Shown: piece after piece, positions 24,466 through 36,011 of the stretch
Layout of the letters: each line of letters begins with the position of its first letter
Position numbering within the stretch: the stretch's first letter is position 1
Origin: Symbiodinium natans
Lineage: Eukaryota; Sar; Dinophyceae; Suessiales; Symbiodiniaceae
Direction of reading: 5' to 3'
DNA: 64,000 nucleotides
NCBI GenBank assembly: GCA_905221605.1
Contig: CAJNDS010002489.1
Location: 332,022 to 396,021, forward strand
Translations under genes and position numbers: made by a program
The notes under the pieces: model-generated
The model's database searches: none
Told to the model about the DNA's origin: nothing
The model's input: only the letters and a program-made list of their open reading frames with translations

Positions 24466-24600
24466 TCTTAGATTGGAAGAAAACTTGAACCCAAAAATCT
24501 TAGGGACCAGGGCTTGCGATTTGGCTCTTTGGAAGAAAACTTGAACCCAATATCTTAGGGACCAGGGCTTGATTTGGCTCTTTGGAGGAAAACTTGACGT
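24466..24600. repeat. Reverse-oriented units of the ~55-bp repeat
   Basis: Two to three units (GGAAGAAAACTTGAACCCAA...CAGGGCTTGCGATTTGGCTC) in the orientation opposite to the main array at 26450. Confidence 0.8.
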
Positions 24601-24652
24601 TCCCACGAGGGCACGCTGCTGTCACGTAAGTCGTACTATCATGGCCTCTTCT

Positions 24653-24827
24653 AACCTTGTTCTTGTCCCTCCCGCTTCTCTCCCCCTGACCCTGTCACTC
24701 CTTCTCTATATCTCCTCATTCTTTTTAAAGTGGTACGAATGAGAGGAAGGCAACGTCCCCCCCCTGGAGGCACCCAGCATCAGCTTCCACCCCTTCCTGT
24801 TCTTCTCAGAAAAGAAAGAACAAACAG

Positions 24828-24870
<43 letters not shown>

Positions 24871-25303
24871 GTGCAGCGTGGGGCGGTCGTGGGGAAACCC
24901 CTTGTCCTCAAGCCCGCTGAAAAAGGGGGAAAAAAGGAGCGCGAGAGGGGTGTGGAGAAGAGAGACGAGTGAGGAGCGAGAAGAAGGTGCAAACTCCCTT
25001 TTTTTCTTGTCTAAACAGAGAACGAGATAAGGGGAAAGCCAAGAGGGCCAAGAGGCCCTCTCGCTCTCTCTCCCCCACGGTCTACGCTTCTCTCCATGCC
25101 CTGCGTTGTCTCATTCCCTCTCTCCTTCTGCAAATCTCTTGGAAGCTGATGCTCCTTTTTTTGTGGGCAGGTGCCTCCAGGGGAGGACGCTGCCTTCATC
25201 TCATTCCGCCTTCCCGTACCACTTTAACAGAAAAATGAGGAGATAGAGAGAAAAAGAGACAGGGTCAGGGGGGAGAGAAGAAGGAGGGACAAGAACAAGG
25301 TAG
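24653..25303. repeat. Long inverted repeat (~120-bp arms)
   Basis: ACCTTGTTCTTGTCCCTCC at the left and GGAGGGACAAGAACAAGGT at the right are perfect ends. The pairing continues through CCCTGACCCTGTC, TCTCCTCATT, AAAGTGGTACG and CCTGGAGGCACC, with small mismatches. The ~390-bp centre includes a (GA)n tract (24828-24868). A transcript would form a long hairpin. Confidence 0.75.
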
Positions 25304-25564
25304 GAAGAACTTGTAAATTCCTCTTCTCTCTTCTCTTTTCCTCTTTCTTTTCCACAAGAAAGAAAATTAATATGGACTTGAGAAAGGGGAAGCTAAGAGT
25401 CAAGAGACCCTTTCTCTCCCACGGTCTATGCTTCTCTCTCTATGCCTCGCCGTGTCTCACTCCCTCTCTGCTTCAGCAAATCTCTGCTTTGTAGTTCACC
25501 CTCCTCCTCGTCTTCCAATTCTACAAGACATGCCGCCCATAAAAGCAAAAAGATGGAGAGAGCG

Positions 25565-25605
<41 letters not shown>

Positions 25606-27970
25606 ACGAGCGAGCGAACCGGAAGAAGAAAGGAACAAGGTAGGAAGACATGTAAACTCATCTTTAACAAGAAAAACTGATTGGGAGCATAAACTTGTCC
25701 AATTTTTTTGGAGGGCTGCGCCTGCGACTTGTCTTTTTGGGAGCACATTTTGCCAAAATCTTGGGGGGCGTGTTTTGGGAGCATCCCCTTCTCCAAAGTC
25801 TTAGGAAGACGGTGCTTGCGATTTGTCTTTTGGGAGCACAGAAAATCTTAAGTCTTCGGCCCGCTTTCTTTCAAAGGGTTCAAAAAAATGGAGGTCTCCG
25901 GTGTGGGTGTCCGTGAAAAGTAGGTCTTGTTACAGAAAAGAAAAACAGGACACCCTAATTTTGGATACATGTAACATCATTTCTTTCTTTTATTGCCTCT
26001 TGCGCAAGGAACGACAGGAAGGCAACGGTGGAAAAAGGGGAGCGCCTTTCCTTCAAGTTTCCAAAATCGGAGTCTCTGGTGTGGGTGTCCTGTTAAGGTG
26101 GGTGGCTACAGAAAAGGAAGAAAAGGACACCCGAAACACTCTAAAAAACTTGGACAACCCTTTTCTACATGCTAAATTGTTTACTTTATACCGAATGAAA
26201 CGAACGAAAGTGAGAGAGGACAAAGAAGCACTTTTCTTTCAAGGTTCCAAAAACAAGATCTCCGGTGCGGGTGTGTATTTAATATTTCGCTACAAAAAAG
26301 GAAAAGGACACCCGAAACACTCAAAAAAAACTTGGACACCCCTCTTTACATATTACATTAGATATTCATACTTAAATTAAAGCGTTCAGAAAATGAAACG
26401 AACGAAAGGTGAGAGTGAACAAAGAGCACCTTTTCTTTCAAGGTTTCGTGGGGTCATTTCTTTGCTCCAAACAGTCAAATCGCAAGCCCAGGTCCCTAAG
26501 ATTTTGAGTTCAAGTTTTGCTCCAAAGAACATCAAAGAGCCAAATCGCAAGCCCTGCTCCCTAAAACTTTGGCTTCAAGCTTTGCTCCAAAATCGCCAAA
26601 TCGCAAGCCCTGCTCCCTAAAACTTTGGCTTCAAGTCTTGCTCCAAAAGGCCAAATGACAAGCCCTGGTCCCTGAAACTTTGGCTTCAAGTTTTCCTCCA
26701 AAAAGTCAGATCGCAAGCCCTGGTGCTTAAGATTTTGGGTTCAAGTTTTCCTCCAAAGAGTCAAAGCGCAAGCCCTGGTCCCTAAGATTGTGGGGTCATG
26801 TTTTGCTCCAAACAGCCAAATCGCAAGCCCTGGTCCCCAAAATTTTGGGTTCAATTTTTCTTCCAAAGAGACAAATCACAAGCCCTGGTCCCTAAGATTT
26901 TGGGTTCAATTTTTCTTCCAAAGAGCCAAATCACAAGCCCTGGTCCCTAAGATTTTGGGTTCAAGTCTTCCTCCAAAGAGCCAAATCGCAAGCCTTGGTC
27001 CCGCAGATTCTGGGTTCAAGCTTTCTCCAAAGAGCCAAATCGCAAGCTCTGGTCCCTAAGATTTTGGGTTCAAGTTTTCCTCCAAAGACCCAAATCTGGT
27101 CCCTAAGATTGCGGGCAAACCGGAAGCCTTGGTCCCTAAGATTTGGGGTTCAAGTTTTCCTCCAAAGAGCCAAATCACAAGCCCCGGCCCCTAAGATTTT
27201 GGGTTCCAGTTTTGCTCCAAAAAGCCAAATCGCAAGCCCTGGTCCCTAAGATTGTGGGTTCCAAGTAGTTTTCCTCCAAAGAGCCAAATCGCAAGCCCTG
27301 GTCCCTGAGATTGCGGGGTCATTCTTTGCTCCAATCAGTCAAATCGCAAGCCCTGGTCCCCCAATTTTGGGTTCAAGTTTTCCCCCAAAGAGCCAGTTCG
27401 CAAGCCCTGGTCCCCAAAATGTTCGGTTCAAGTTTTCCTCCAAAGAGTCACATCGCAAGCCCTGGTCCCTAAGATTTTGGCTTCAAAAAGCCAAATCGCA
27501 AGCCCTGGTCCATATGATGGTGGGTTCAATTTTTCCTCCAAAGAGCCAGATCGCAAGCCCTGGTCCCGAAAAACTTGGGTTCAAGTTTTCTTCCAAAGAG
27601 TCAAATCGCAAGCCCTTGTCCCGCAGATTGTGGGTTCAAGTTTTCCTCCAAAGAGCCACCCCAAATCTTAGGTACCAGGACTTGTGAATTTGACTCGTTG
27701 GAGCAAAGAATGACCCCACAATCTTAGGGACCAGGGCTTGCGATTTGTCTCTTTGGAGGAAAACTTGAACCCAACATTTTGGAGAGCAGGGCTTGCGATT
27801 TGGCTTTTTGGAGGAAAACTTGAACCTAACATCTTAGGGACCAAATCTTAGGGAGCAGGGCTTGCGATTTTGCCCCCCCAAATGTTGTTCCTACCCCTTT
27901 CCCGTTTTGTGTGGTATTTGCAGGACTTTTGCAGAGTGCCAAGGGGATCCCGGCAAATTTTGACCGGCAA
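25205..27970. repeat. Segmental tandem duplication, copy 1 (2766 bp)
   Basis: It starts TCCGCCTTCCCGTACCACTT and ends TTTTGACCGGCAA. The same start and end words recur at 27971 and 30367, head to tail with no spacer. It contains a (GA)n tract, a region of AT-rich diverse sequence (25640-26440), the main ~55-bp array and a piece of the 88-92-bp repeat. Frames inside (for example 25823-26380) end at repeats and show no known domain. Confidence 0.9.
26450..27870. repeat. ~55-bp tandem array with orientation switch
   Basis: About twenty units of TCAAGTTTTCCTCCAAAGAG / CCAAATCGCAAGCCCTGGTC / CCTAAGATTTTGGGT. At about 27660 the units flip to the complementary strand (27661-27870). The second duplication copy has the same switch at about 30056. 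Confidence 0.9.
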
Positions 27971-28326
27971 TCCGCCTTCCCGTACCACTTTAACAGAAAA
28001 ATGAGGAGATAGAGAGAAAAAGAGACAGGGTCAGGGGGGAGAGAAGAAGGAGGGACAAGAACAAGGTAGGAAGAACATGTAAATTCCTCTTCTCTCTTCT
28101 CTTTTCCTCTTTCTTTTCCACAAGAAAGAAAATTAATATGGACTTGAGAAAGGGGAAGCTAAGAGTCAAGAGACCCTTTCTCTCCCACGGTCTATGCTTC
28201 TCTCTCTATGCCTCGCCGTGTCTCACTCCCTCTCTGCTTCAGCAAATCTCTGCTTTGTAGTTCACCCTCCTCCTCGTCTTCCAATTCTACAAGACATGCC
28301 GCCCATAAAAGCAAAAAGATGGAGAG

Positions 28327-28365
<39 letters not shown>

Positions 28366-30367
28366 GCGAGCGAACCGGAAGAAGAAAGGAACAAGGTAGG
28401 AAGACATGTAAACTCATCTTTAACAAGAAAAACTGATTGGGAGCATAAACTTGTCCAAATTTTTTGGAGGGCTGCGCCTGCGACTTGTCTTTTGGGAGCA
28501 CATTTTGCCAAAATCTTGGGGGGGCGTGTTTTGGGAGCATCCCCTTCTCCAAAATCTTAGGAAGACGGTGCTTGCGATTTGTCTTTTGGGAGCACAGAAA
28601 ATCTTAAGTCTTCGGCCTGCTTTCTTTCAAAGGGTTCAAAAAAATGGAGGTCTCCGGTGTGGGTGTCCGTGAAAAGTAGGTCTTGTTACAGAAAAGAAAA
28701 ACAGGACACCCTAATTTTGGATACATGTAATATCATTTCTTTCTTTTATTGCCTCTTGCGCAAGGAACGACAGGAAGGCAACGGTGGAAAAAGGGGAGCG
28801 CCTTTCCTTCAAGTTTCCAAAATCGGAGTCTCTGGTGTGGGTGTCCTGTTAAGGTGGGTGGCTACAGAAAAGGAAGAAAAGGACACCCGAAACACTCTAA
28901 AAAACTTGGACAACCCTTTCTACATGCTAAATTATTTACTTTATACCGAATGAAACGAACGAAAGTGAGAGAGGACAAAGAAGCACTTTTCTTTCAAGGT
29001 TTCCAAAAACAAGATCTCCGGCGCGGGTGTATATTTAATATTTCGCTACAAAAAAGGAAAAGGACACCCGAAACACTCAAAAAAAACTTGGACACCCCTC
29101 TTTACATATTACATTAGATATTCATACTCAAATTAAAGCGTTCAGAAAATGAAACGAACGAAAGGTGAGAGTGAACAAAGAGCACCTTTTCTTTCAAGGT
29201 TTCGTGGGGTCATTTCTTTGCTCCAAACAGTCAAATCGCAAGCCCAGGTCCCTAAGATTTTGAGTTCAAGTTTTGCTCCAAAGAACATCAAAGAGCCAAA
29301 TCGCAAGCCCTGCTCTCTAAAACGTTGGCTTCAAGTTTTGCTCCAAAAAACCAAATCGCAAGCCCTGCTCCCTAAAACTTTGGCTTCAAGTCTTGCTCCA
29401 AAAGGCCAAATGACAAGCCCTGGTCCCTGAAACTTTGGCTTCAAGTTTTCCTCCAAAAAGTCAGATCGCAAGCCCTGGTGCTTAACATTTTGGGTTCAAG
29501 TTTTCCTCCAAAGAGTCAAAGCGCAAGCCCTGGTCCCTAAGATTGTGGGGTCATGTTTTGCTCCAAACAGCCAAATCGCAAGCCCTGGTCCCCAAAATTT
29601 TGGGTTCAATTTTTCTTCCAAAGAGACAAATCACAAGCCCTGGTCCCTAAGATTTTGGGTTCAATTTTTCTTCCAAAGAGCCAAATCACAAGCCCTGGTC
29701 CCTAAGATTTTGGGTTCAAGTCTTCCTCCAAAGAGCCAAATCGCAAGCCTTGGTCCCGCAGATGCTGGGTTCAAGCTTTCTCCAAAGAGCCAAATCGCAA
29801 GCTCTGGTCCCTAAGATTTTGGGTTCAAGTTTTCCTCAAAAGACCCAAATCTGGTCCCTAAGATTGCGGGCAAACCGGAAGCCCCGGCCCCTAAGATTTT
29901 GGCTTCCAGTTTGGCTTCAAAAAGCCAAATCGCAAGCCCTGGTCCACCTGGTCCACCTGGTCCCGAAAAACTTGGGTTCAAGTTTTCTTCCAAAGAGTCA
30001 AATCGCAAGCCCTGGTCCCGCAGATTGTGGGTTCAAGTTTTCCTCCAAAGAGCCACCCCAAATCTTAGGTACCAGGACTTGTGAATTTGACTCGTTGGAG
30101 CAAAGAATGACCCCACAATCTTAGGGACCAGGGCTTGCGATTTGTCTCTTTGGAGGAAAACTTGAACCCAACATTTTGGAGAGCAGGGCTTGCGATTTGG
30201 CTTTTTGGAGGAAAACTTGAACCTAACATCTTAGGGACCAAATCTTAGGGAGCAGGGCTTGCGATTTTGCCCCCCCAAATGTTGTTCCTACCCCTTTCCC
30301 GTTTTGTGTGGTATTTGCAGGACTTTTGCAGAGTGCCAAGGGGATCCCGGCAAATTTTGACCGGCAA
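27971..30367. repeat. Segmental tandem duplication, copy 2 (2397 bp)
   Basis: Nearly identical to copy 1, with a few substitutions and a shorter (GA)n. It is about 370 bp shorter, the loss being mainly in the ~55-bp array (around 29880-29960, and one unit near 29330). The high identity implies recent duplication by unequal exchange. Confidence 0.9.
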
Positions 30368-30835
30368 ATGTTGTTCCTACCCTTTCCCGTTTTGTGTGGT
30401 ATTTGCAGGACTTTTCCAGGGCACCAAGGGGATCCCGGCAGATTTGGACCCGCGAAGTTGTTCCTACCCTTTCCCTGTTTGTGTGGTATTTGCAGGACAT
30501 TTCCAGGGCGCCAAGGGGATCCCGGCAAATTTTGACCGGCAAATGTTGTTCCTACCCTTTCCGGTTTTGTGTGGTATTTGCAGGCCATGTGCACGGTGCC
30601 AAGGGGATCCCGGCAAATTTTGACCCCCAAATGTTGTTCCTACCCTTTCCCGTTTTGTGTGGTATTTGCAGGACTTCTGCAGGGTGCCATGCAAGGGGAT
30701 CCCGGCAAATTTTGACCGGCAAATTTTGTTCCTACCCTTTCCGGTTTTGTGTGGTATTTGCAGGCCATGTGCACGGTGCCAAGGGGATCCCGGCAAATTT
30801 TGACCTCTTAAATGTTGTTCCTACCCTTTCCGGGG
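30277..30835. repeat. 88-92-bp tandem array
   Basis: Six units start near 30277, 30366, 30454, 30541, 30629 and 30721, with a partial unit at 30810. Each has TTGTTCCTACCCTTTCC, TTTGTGTGGTATTTGCAGG and GGGGATCCCGGCAAATTTTG. The units differ by small changes, so they are not freshly amplified. Open frames across them are repeat artefacts. Confidence 0.9.
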
Positions 30836-30876
30836 TCTTCCCCCTGCTCGCCCCCTGGGGGCCTCATTTTTTTGGT

Positions 30877-31316
30877 TTTGAACGGCCACCACCACCACCA
30901 CCACCACCACCAGACAATACCACAAAAGAAAAGCCCCATTTTGTTAACCTCATTTTTTGGTTTTGAACGGCCACCACGACCACCACCACCACCACCACCA
31001 GACAATACCACCAAAAAAAAAAAAACAATTTTTTTAACCTCATTTTTTGGTTTTGAACGACCACCACCACCACCACCAGACAATACCACCAAAAAAAGCC
31101 CCATGTTGTTAACCTCATTTTTTGTTTCAAACGGCAACCACCACCACCACCACCAGACAATACCACCCAAAAATAACCCCATTTTGTTAACCTCATTTTT
31201 TGGTTTTGAACGGCCACCACCACCACCACCACCACCACCACCAGACAATACCACAAAAGAAAAGCCCCATTTTGTTAACCTGATTTTTTTGGTTTCTAAC
31301 GGCAACCACCACCACC
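30877..31316. repeat. Tandem array with CCACCA runs
   Basis: Six units of 73-90 bp: AACGGCCACCACC..., CAGACAATACCACC, AAAGCCCCATTTTG and TTAACCTCATTTTTTGG. The unit length varies with the number of CCACCA triplets and of A residues. Confidence 0.9.
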
Positions 31317-31565
31317 CCCGCGAGGAGCACACCCTGCGAATGACGCATGCTTATGCACTAAATTGAGAGGTTTAAGGGTTTGGGGATTTTTGGGTTTATG
31401 GGTCTAGTAGTTTCAGTTTATGAGGGGGGGGGGGGGCGTAGCGGGGGGGTCTCCCCCCTGCTCGCCCCCTGGGGGGCCTTGAGGGGAAGGGGGGAGCTCG
31501 AGGGGGGCAAGCCCTCGATCCAGAGGGTGCGGGGGGCGGAGCCCCCCGCGAACGGTGGTGAATAT
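31317..31565. other. Non-coding stretch, GC-rich
   Basis: A poly(G) run at 31426-31450 and the word CCCCCTGCTCGCCCCCTGGG (about 31455), which also occurs at about 30840. No gene. Confidence 0.6.
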
Positions 31566-31912
31566 TTGAGTTTTTCAGACTGAAGATGATGGGAGATGAT
31601 GGAGATGAAGAAGATGATGAAAGATGAGGAAGATGAAGAAGATGATGCAAGATGACGAAGATGATGAAGATGATGAAGAAGATGAAGGTGATGAAGATGA
31701 TGAAGATGAACGAGCTGAGGGAGATGAAGCAGATGATGAAGATGAGGGAGATGAGGGAGATGAAGAAGATGATAAAGATGAAGATGATAGAGTTCAACGA
31801 GCTCAGCGAGATGAAAGAGATGAAGGAGATGATGAAGATGATGGAGATGATGGAGATGATGAAGATGAAGGAAACAAAGGATATTAAGGAGATGACGAAA
31901 AGATGAAAATGA
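31566..31912 (+). repeat. GATGAA/GATGAT-rich simple repeat
   Basis: About 345 bp of purine-rich GAWGAN triplets. The translations are Asp/Glu-rich or Met/Lys-rich in different frames, as expected for a decayed microsatellite. Confidence 0.9.
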
Positions 31913-31917
31913 TGATG

Positions 31918-33866
31918 CCCCCCCCCCCTCCCAGAATTAAATAATTTAAAAAATTTAAATCCGAAACGCCCCTTTCGGATTTAAATTATGTAAATTGTTT
32001 AATTCTGGGAAGGGGGGGGGCCCGGTCCTGCCCCCCCCCCCAAATCGGATTTAAATTATTTAAATTATTTAAATTATTTATTTTATTTAAATTATTTAAT
32101 TCCGGGAGGGGAATTAAATAGTTTAAATAATTTAAATCTGAAAGGCGGGGTTCGGATTTAAATTATTTAAATTATTTAATTCCCCCCCCCGGAATTAAAT
32201 AATTTAAATAATTTAAATAATTTAAATCCAAAAAGGGGGGGGGGCCAGGCCCGGGCCCCCTCCCCCTCCCAGAATTAAATAATTTAAATAATTTAAATCC
32301 GGAACGCCCCTTTCGGATTTAAATTATTTAAATTATTTAATTCTGGGAGGGGGAGGGGGCCGGGGCCTGCCCCCCCCCCCCTTTTCGGATTTAATTTATT
32401 TAAATTATTTAAATTATTTAAATTATTTAAATTATTTAATTCCGGGGGGGGAATTAAATAATTTAAATAATTTAAATCTGAAAGGGGGGGTTCGGATTTA
32501 AATTATTTAAATTATTTAATTCCCCCCCCCGGAATTAAATAAATAATTTAAATAATTTAAATAATTTAAATCCGAAAAGGGGGGGGGGGCCAGGCCCAGG
32601 CCCCCTCCCCCTCCCAGAATTAAATAATTTAAATAATTTAAATCCGGAACGCCCCTTTCGGATTTAAATTATTTAAATTATTTAATTCTGGGAGGGGGAG
32701 GGGGCCGGGCCTGCCCCCCCCCCCTTTTCGGATTTAATTTATTTAAATTATTTAAATTATTTAAATTATTTAAATTATTTAATTCCGGGGGGGGAATTAA
32801 ATAATTTAAATAATTTAAATCTGAAAGGGGGGGTTCGGATTTAAATTATTTAAATTATTTAATTCCCCCCCCCGGAATTAAATAATTTAAATAATTTAAA
32901 TAATTTAAATAATTTAAATAATTTAAATAATTTAAATAATTTAAATCCGAAAAGGGGGGGGGGCCAGGCCCAGGCCCCCTCCCCCTCCCAGAATTAAATA
33001 ATTTAAATAATTTAAATCCGGAACGCCCCTTTCGGATTTAAATTATTTAAATTATTTAATTCTGGGAGGGGGAGGGGGCCTGGGCCTGGCCCCCCCCCCC
33101 CTTTTCGGATTTAATTTATTTAAATTATTTAAATTATTTAAATTATTTAAATTATTTAAATTATTTAATTTAATTCCGGGAGGGGAATTAAATAATTTAA
33201 ATAATTTAAATCGAAAGGGGGGGTTCGGATTTAAATTATTTAAATTATTTAATTCCCCCCCCCACCCGGAATTAAATAATTTAAATAATTTAAATAATTT
33301 AAATAATTTAAATAATTTAAATAATTTAAATAATTTAAATCCGAAAAGGGGGGGGGCCAGGCCCAGGCCCCCTCCCCCTCCCAGAATTAAATAATTTAAA
33401 TAATTTAAATCCGGAACGCCCCTTTCGGATTTAAATTATTTAAATTATTTAATTCTGGGAGGGGGAGGGGGCCTGGGCCTGCCCCCCCCCCCTTTTCGGA
33501 TTTAATTTATTTAAATTATTTAAATTATTTAAATTATTTAAATTATTTAATTATTTAAATTATTTAAATTATTTAAATTATTTAAATTATTTGAATTAAA
33601 TGGGGGGGGAATTAAATAATTTAAATAATTTAAATCTGAAAGGGGGGGTTCGGATTTAAATTATTTAAATTATTTAATTCCCCCCCCGGAATTAAATAAT
33701 TTAAATAATTTAAATAATTTAAATAGTAATTTAAATAATTTAAATCCGAAAAGGGGGGGGGGGCCAGGCCCAGGCCCCCTCCCCCTCCCAGAATTAAATA
33801 ATTTAAATAAATTTAAATCCGGAACGCCCCTTTCGGATTTAAATTATTTAAATTATTTAATTCCTT
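31918..33866. repeat. Higher-order array of AT-rich palindromes with growing period
   Basis: Six units start (word CAGAATTAAATAATTTAAA) at 31932, 32270, 32615, 32989, 33382 and 33789. The spacing is 338, 345, 374, 393 and 407 bp. Each unit has a hairpin with a 34-bp perfect stem (for example 33380-33459; the stem runs from CCCAGAATT to AAATCCG, with a 12-base loop), further AATTATTTAAATT palindromes and G/C runs. The growing spacing comes from more TTTAAATAA words per unit. Confidence 0.92.
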
Positions 33867-33889
33867 GCCCCAGACCCCCCAGAAACGAT

Positions 33890-33990
33890 AATAGGGTCTA
33901 TTTGGAAGTTGTCTCTTGTAAATAAGTATACGTTTTGGGGCCTTATTTCCTCTTTAAAACACGAGTCTCAGCTTCCAAATAGACCCTATT
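33890..33990. repeat. 101-bp element with perfect ~19-bp inverted ends
   Basis: AATAGGGTCTATTTGGAAG and its exact complement bound the element. A single related end (AAATAGGGTTTATTTGGAAG) is at about 24344. Confidence 0.7.
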
Positions 33991-34002
33991 TAAGCTGCAC
34001 AC

Positions 34003-34192
34003 CCTCCCCCCCCCCCCTGCCCCCCCCCCCCCCGCCCCCCCCCCCCCCCCCTCCCCCCCCCCCCCCCCCCCAACCACCCTCCGCCCCCGCTCCCCGCCCC
34101 CCCCCCCCGCCCCCCCCCCCCCCCGCCCCCCCCCCCACCCCCCCCCCACCCCCCCCCCACACCCCCCACCCCCACCCCCCCACCCCCCCACA
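34003..34192 (+). repeat. Poly(C)-rich tract
   Basis: About 190 bp that is nearly all C with G, T and A interruptions. The complementary strand has many G runs and could form quadruplexes. Exact length is likely to be unreliable in any assembly. Confidence 0.9.
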
Positions 34193-34900
34193 AAAAAATA
34201 TCAAGTCCCCATTATTAAGACTCCCAGCGCTGGCTTTCATTCTTCCAGGGCGCAGTCTGTGAGGTTACAAGCTTACAAGGGTGTCAGGTTTGAAAAGACA
34301 TTGCGAGCACTTGCATGGCCAAACCCTGTATCCTTTTAGGGGCCTATAAGTTTTGCTGGTGGGCAAAAAAACAGCCTCAAGCTGGTGTCTCTGAGCTGGG
34401 GTCTCTTTGAACAAACTTAGCAAACCGGGGAAACTTACCATTTGGCCCTGCCAGGTCCCGGAGAAAGGGGCTGGCTCATGCACGGCAATCGTGCTTTTTC
34501 ATACTGCAAGTGCTCCCTAAGCTTTCAGCTGCAGTTCCCCTTAATCAATATTACGATATCCTCTTGGGTTTTGTAAAAACAAAAACAAACAATAATTCCC
34601 AAGAGGGATATAGTTCGCTTGCACGACATCTGAAGCGGGAGCGCAGGAAGGTGTCATACGGCTCCCACCATGGTCTCCAAAGATTCGCACTCGACGCGAC
34701 TGCATCATGCTGAATGTCCGGACCCTAAACTCTAAACCCTAAACCCAAGACGCTAGACCCTAAACCCCAATACTGGGGCATCGTGTCGAGCATGCCTTTG
34801 AGGGTGACCACTTCCGGATGGTTTCTCGACTTGCTCTTGGGGCGCGGCTTGCTCATCCTAAGTCTAGGGTTTAGGGTTTAGGGTTACGGCTTGCTCATCT
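34193..34900. other. Non-coding stretch
   Basis: No recognisable gene. Short telomere-like words at 34723-34745 and 34864-34886. Confidence 0.5.
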
Positions 34901-35078
34901 GGGGGGTTTCCGAAATTTTGAAATAACTGGGGTTTCTGCTTTAGGGTTTAGGGCTTAGGGTTTCTACTGAGGTCCTTATTATAAGGGAGTCCTGCTATTT
35001 GGGGGGTTCTTTTGCACTTGGCGCTGTCTCCGAGTCTACATGAGGGTTACCGGGTACCCTATTTTCCTAAACCCCCCA
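34901..35078. repeat. Family D element with TTTAGGG insertion
   Basis: GGGGGGTTTCCGAAATTTTG at the left and TATTTTCCTAAACCCCCC at the right pair imperfectly. The core CCTTATTATAAGGGAGTCCTGC matches other copies. TTTAGGG words (34942-34962) lie inside the left half. Confidence 0.6.
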
Positions 35079-35380
35079 ACTCCTGGCTGATACAGGAGTA
35101 GTTGATTTGATGCGTTCTGACAGCTGTTGGGAGTACTCCGACCGTGAGCCACCCACACGGTGAGCCAGGCATCGGCCACCGAGCACCTACGCTGACAGCC
35201 TGAGAACCTCAAGTTGCAGGCCGGCCCAAAAAAAAAGAAATGTACTTTTTTCGGGTCGGGGACTTTTCGCCGCCCTGAGTTCTAGAGGACCAGTATGCGA
35301 CAGATGCCGTGCCTACGGCATTCGACCCTTGGCAAAATCCACATCTGAAAGATCAAGGTTCTACCCTAAGAATCTTGGGC

Positions 35381-35780
35381 CCTAAACCCTAAACCCTAAA
35401 CCCTAAACCTTAAACACTAAACCTCAAAACCTCAGGATCTGAGACCCCGGAAACCTGCCCTTCCTGGGAGGTACCAGTCCCTCTCTAGGATGGTCATTGG
35501 AGCCTTAGAGTATAGCAAGTTCCGAACCCTAAACCCTAAACCCTAAACCCTAAACCCTAAACCCTAAACCCTAAACCCTAAACCCCGAACCCGAACAAGT
35601 TCCCAAAAATTTCGGTCCTCCACCATGTCACCCTTTGCTTCCTGCCTGCTTCGCCGCAAGGAAGGCGAAAATCTCGACCACCTCCTGGTGTGAAAGCACC
35701 TGGGGACTTGTGAAGGGAAAAAGGGGTTCAGGGTTTAGGGTTTAGGGTTTAGGGTTTAGGGCTTAGGGTTTAGGGTTTAC
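35381..35780. repeat. Cluster of telomere-like arrays on both strands
   Basis: CCCTAAA at 35381-35412 (four units) and 35524-35594 (about nine units), then TTTAGGG at 35730-35780 (about seven units). Confidence 0.9.
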
Positions 35781-35904
35781 GGGGACACCAACGGCTGTCT
35801 GCTGCAGCTCCCCCACTCGAATGATCCCACCAGAGTCGGACAAGCCCTGAAGCTTTTCAAAACGCCTAAGCCTCCTCAAGCCCTAAGAACCCTGAACCCT
35901 CAAT

Positions 35905-36011
35905 TTGGGGGTTTACGATATTAGGGGGTACCTTATTGGGGTCCTTCGTGAAAAGGGGATCCTACTATTTGAGGGTCTATGTTGGGTTCCCTTATTTTCG
36001 TAAACCCTCAA
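35905..36011. repeat. Family D fold-back element
   Basis: TTGGGGGTTTACGATATTAGG pairs with CCCTTATTTTCGTAAACCCTC. The core is GTCCTTCGTGAAAAGGGGATCC followed by TACTATTTG. A core-only remnant is at about 4146-4200. Confidence 0.75.

Noticed and set aside
25823-26380. 185-codon frame and its near copy at 28579-28953
   Set aside because: Duplicated only because of the segmental duplication; it has no recognised domain and the second copy is shortened by a frame change, which argues against constraint.
26450-27870. Regular ~55-bp repeat considered as a CRISPR array
   Set aside because: The whole unit repeats with no unique spacers, and the host is eukaryotic.
30223-31366. Long frames of 118-190 codons on both strands
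   Set aside because: They follow the 88-92-bp and CCACCA tandem arrays in several frames at once, so they are repeat artefacts.
31624-31906. Asp/Glu-rich frame resembling an acidic protein
   Set aside because: It is the GATGAA simple repeat, with no flanking coding sequence.
33909-34262. Pro-rich and Gly-rich open frames
   Set aside because: They are translations of the poly(C) tract and its surroundings.
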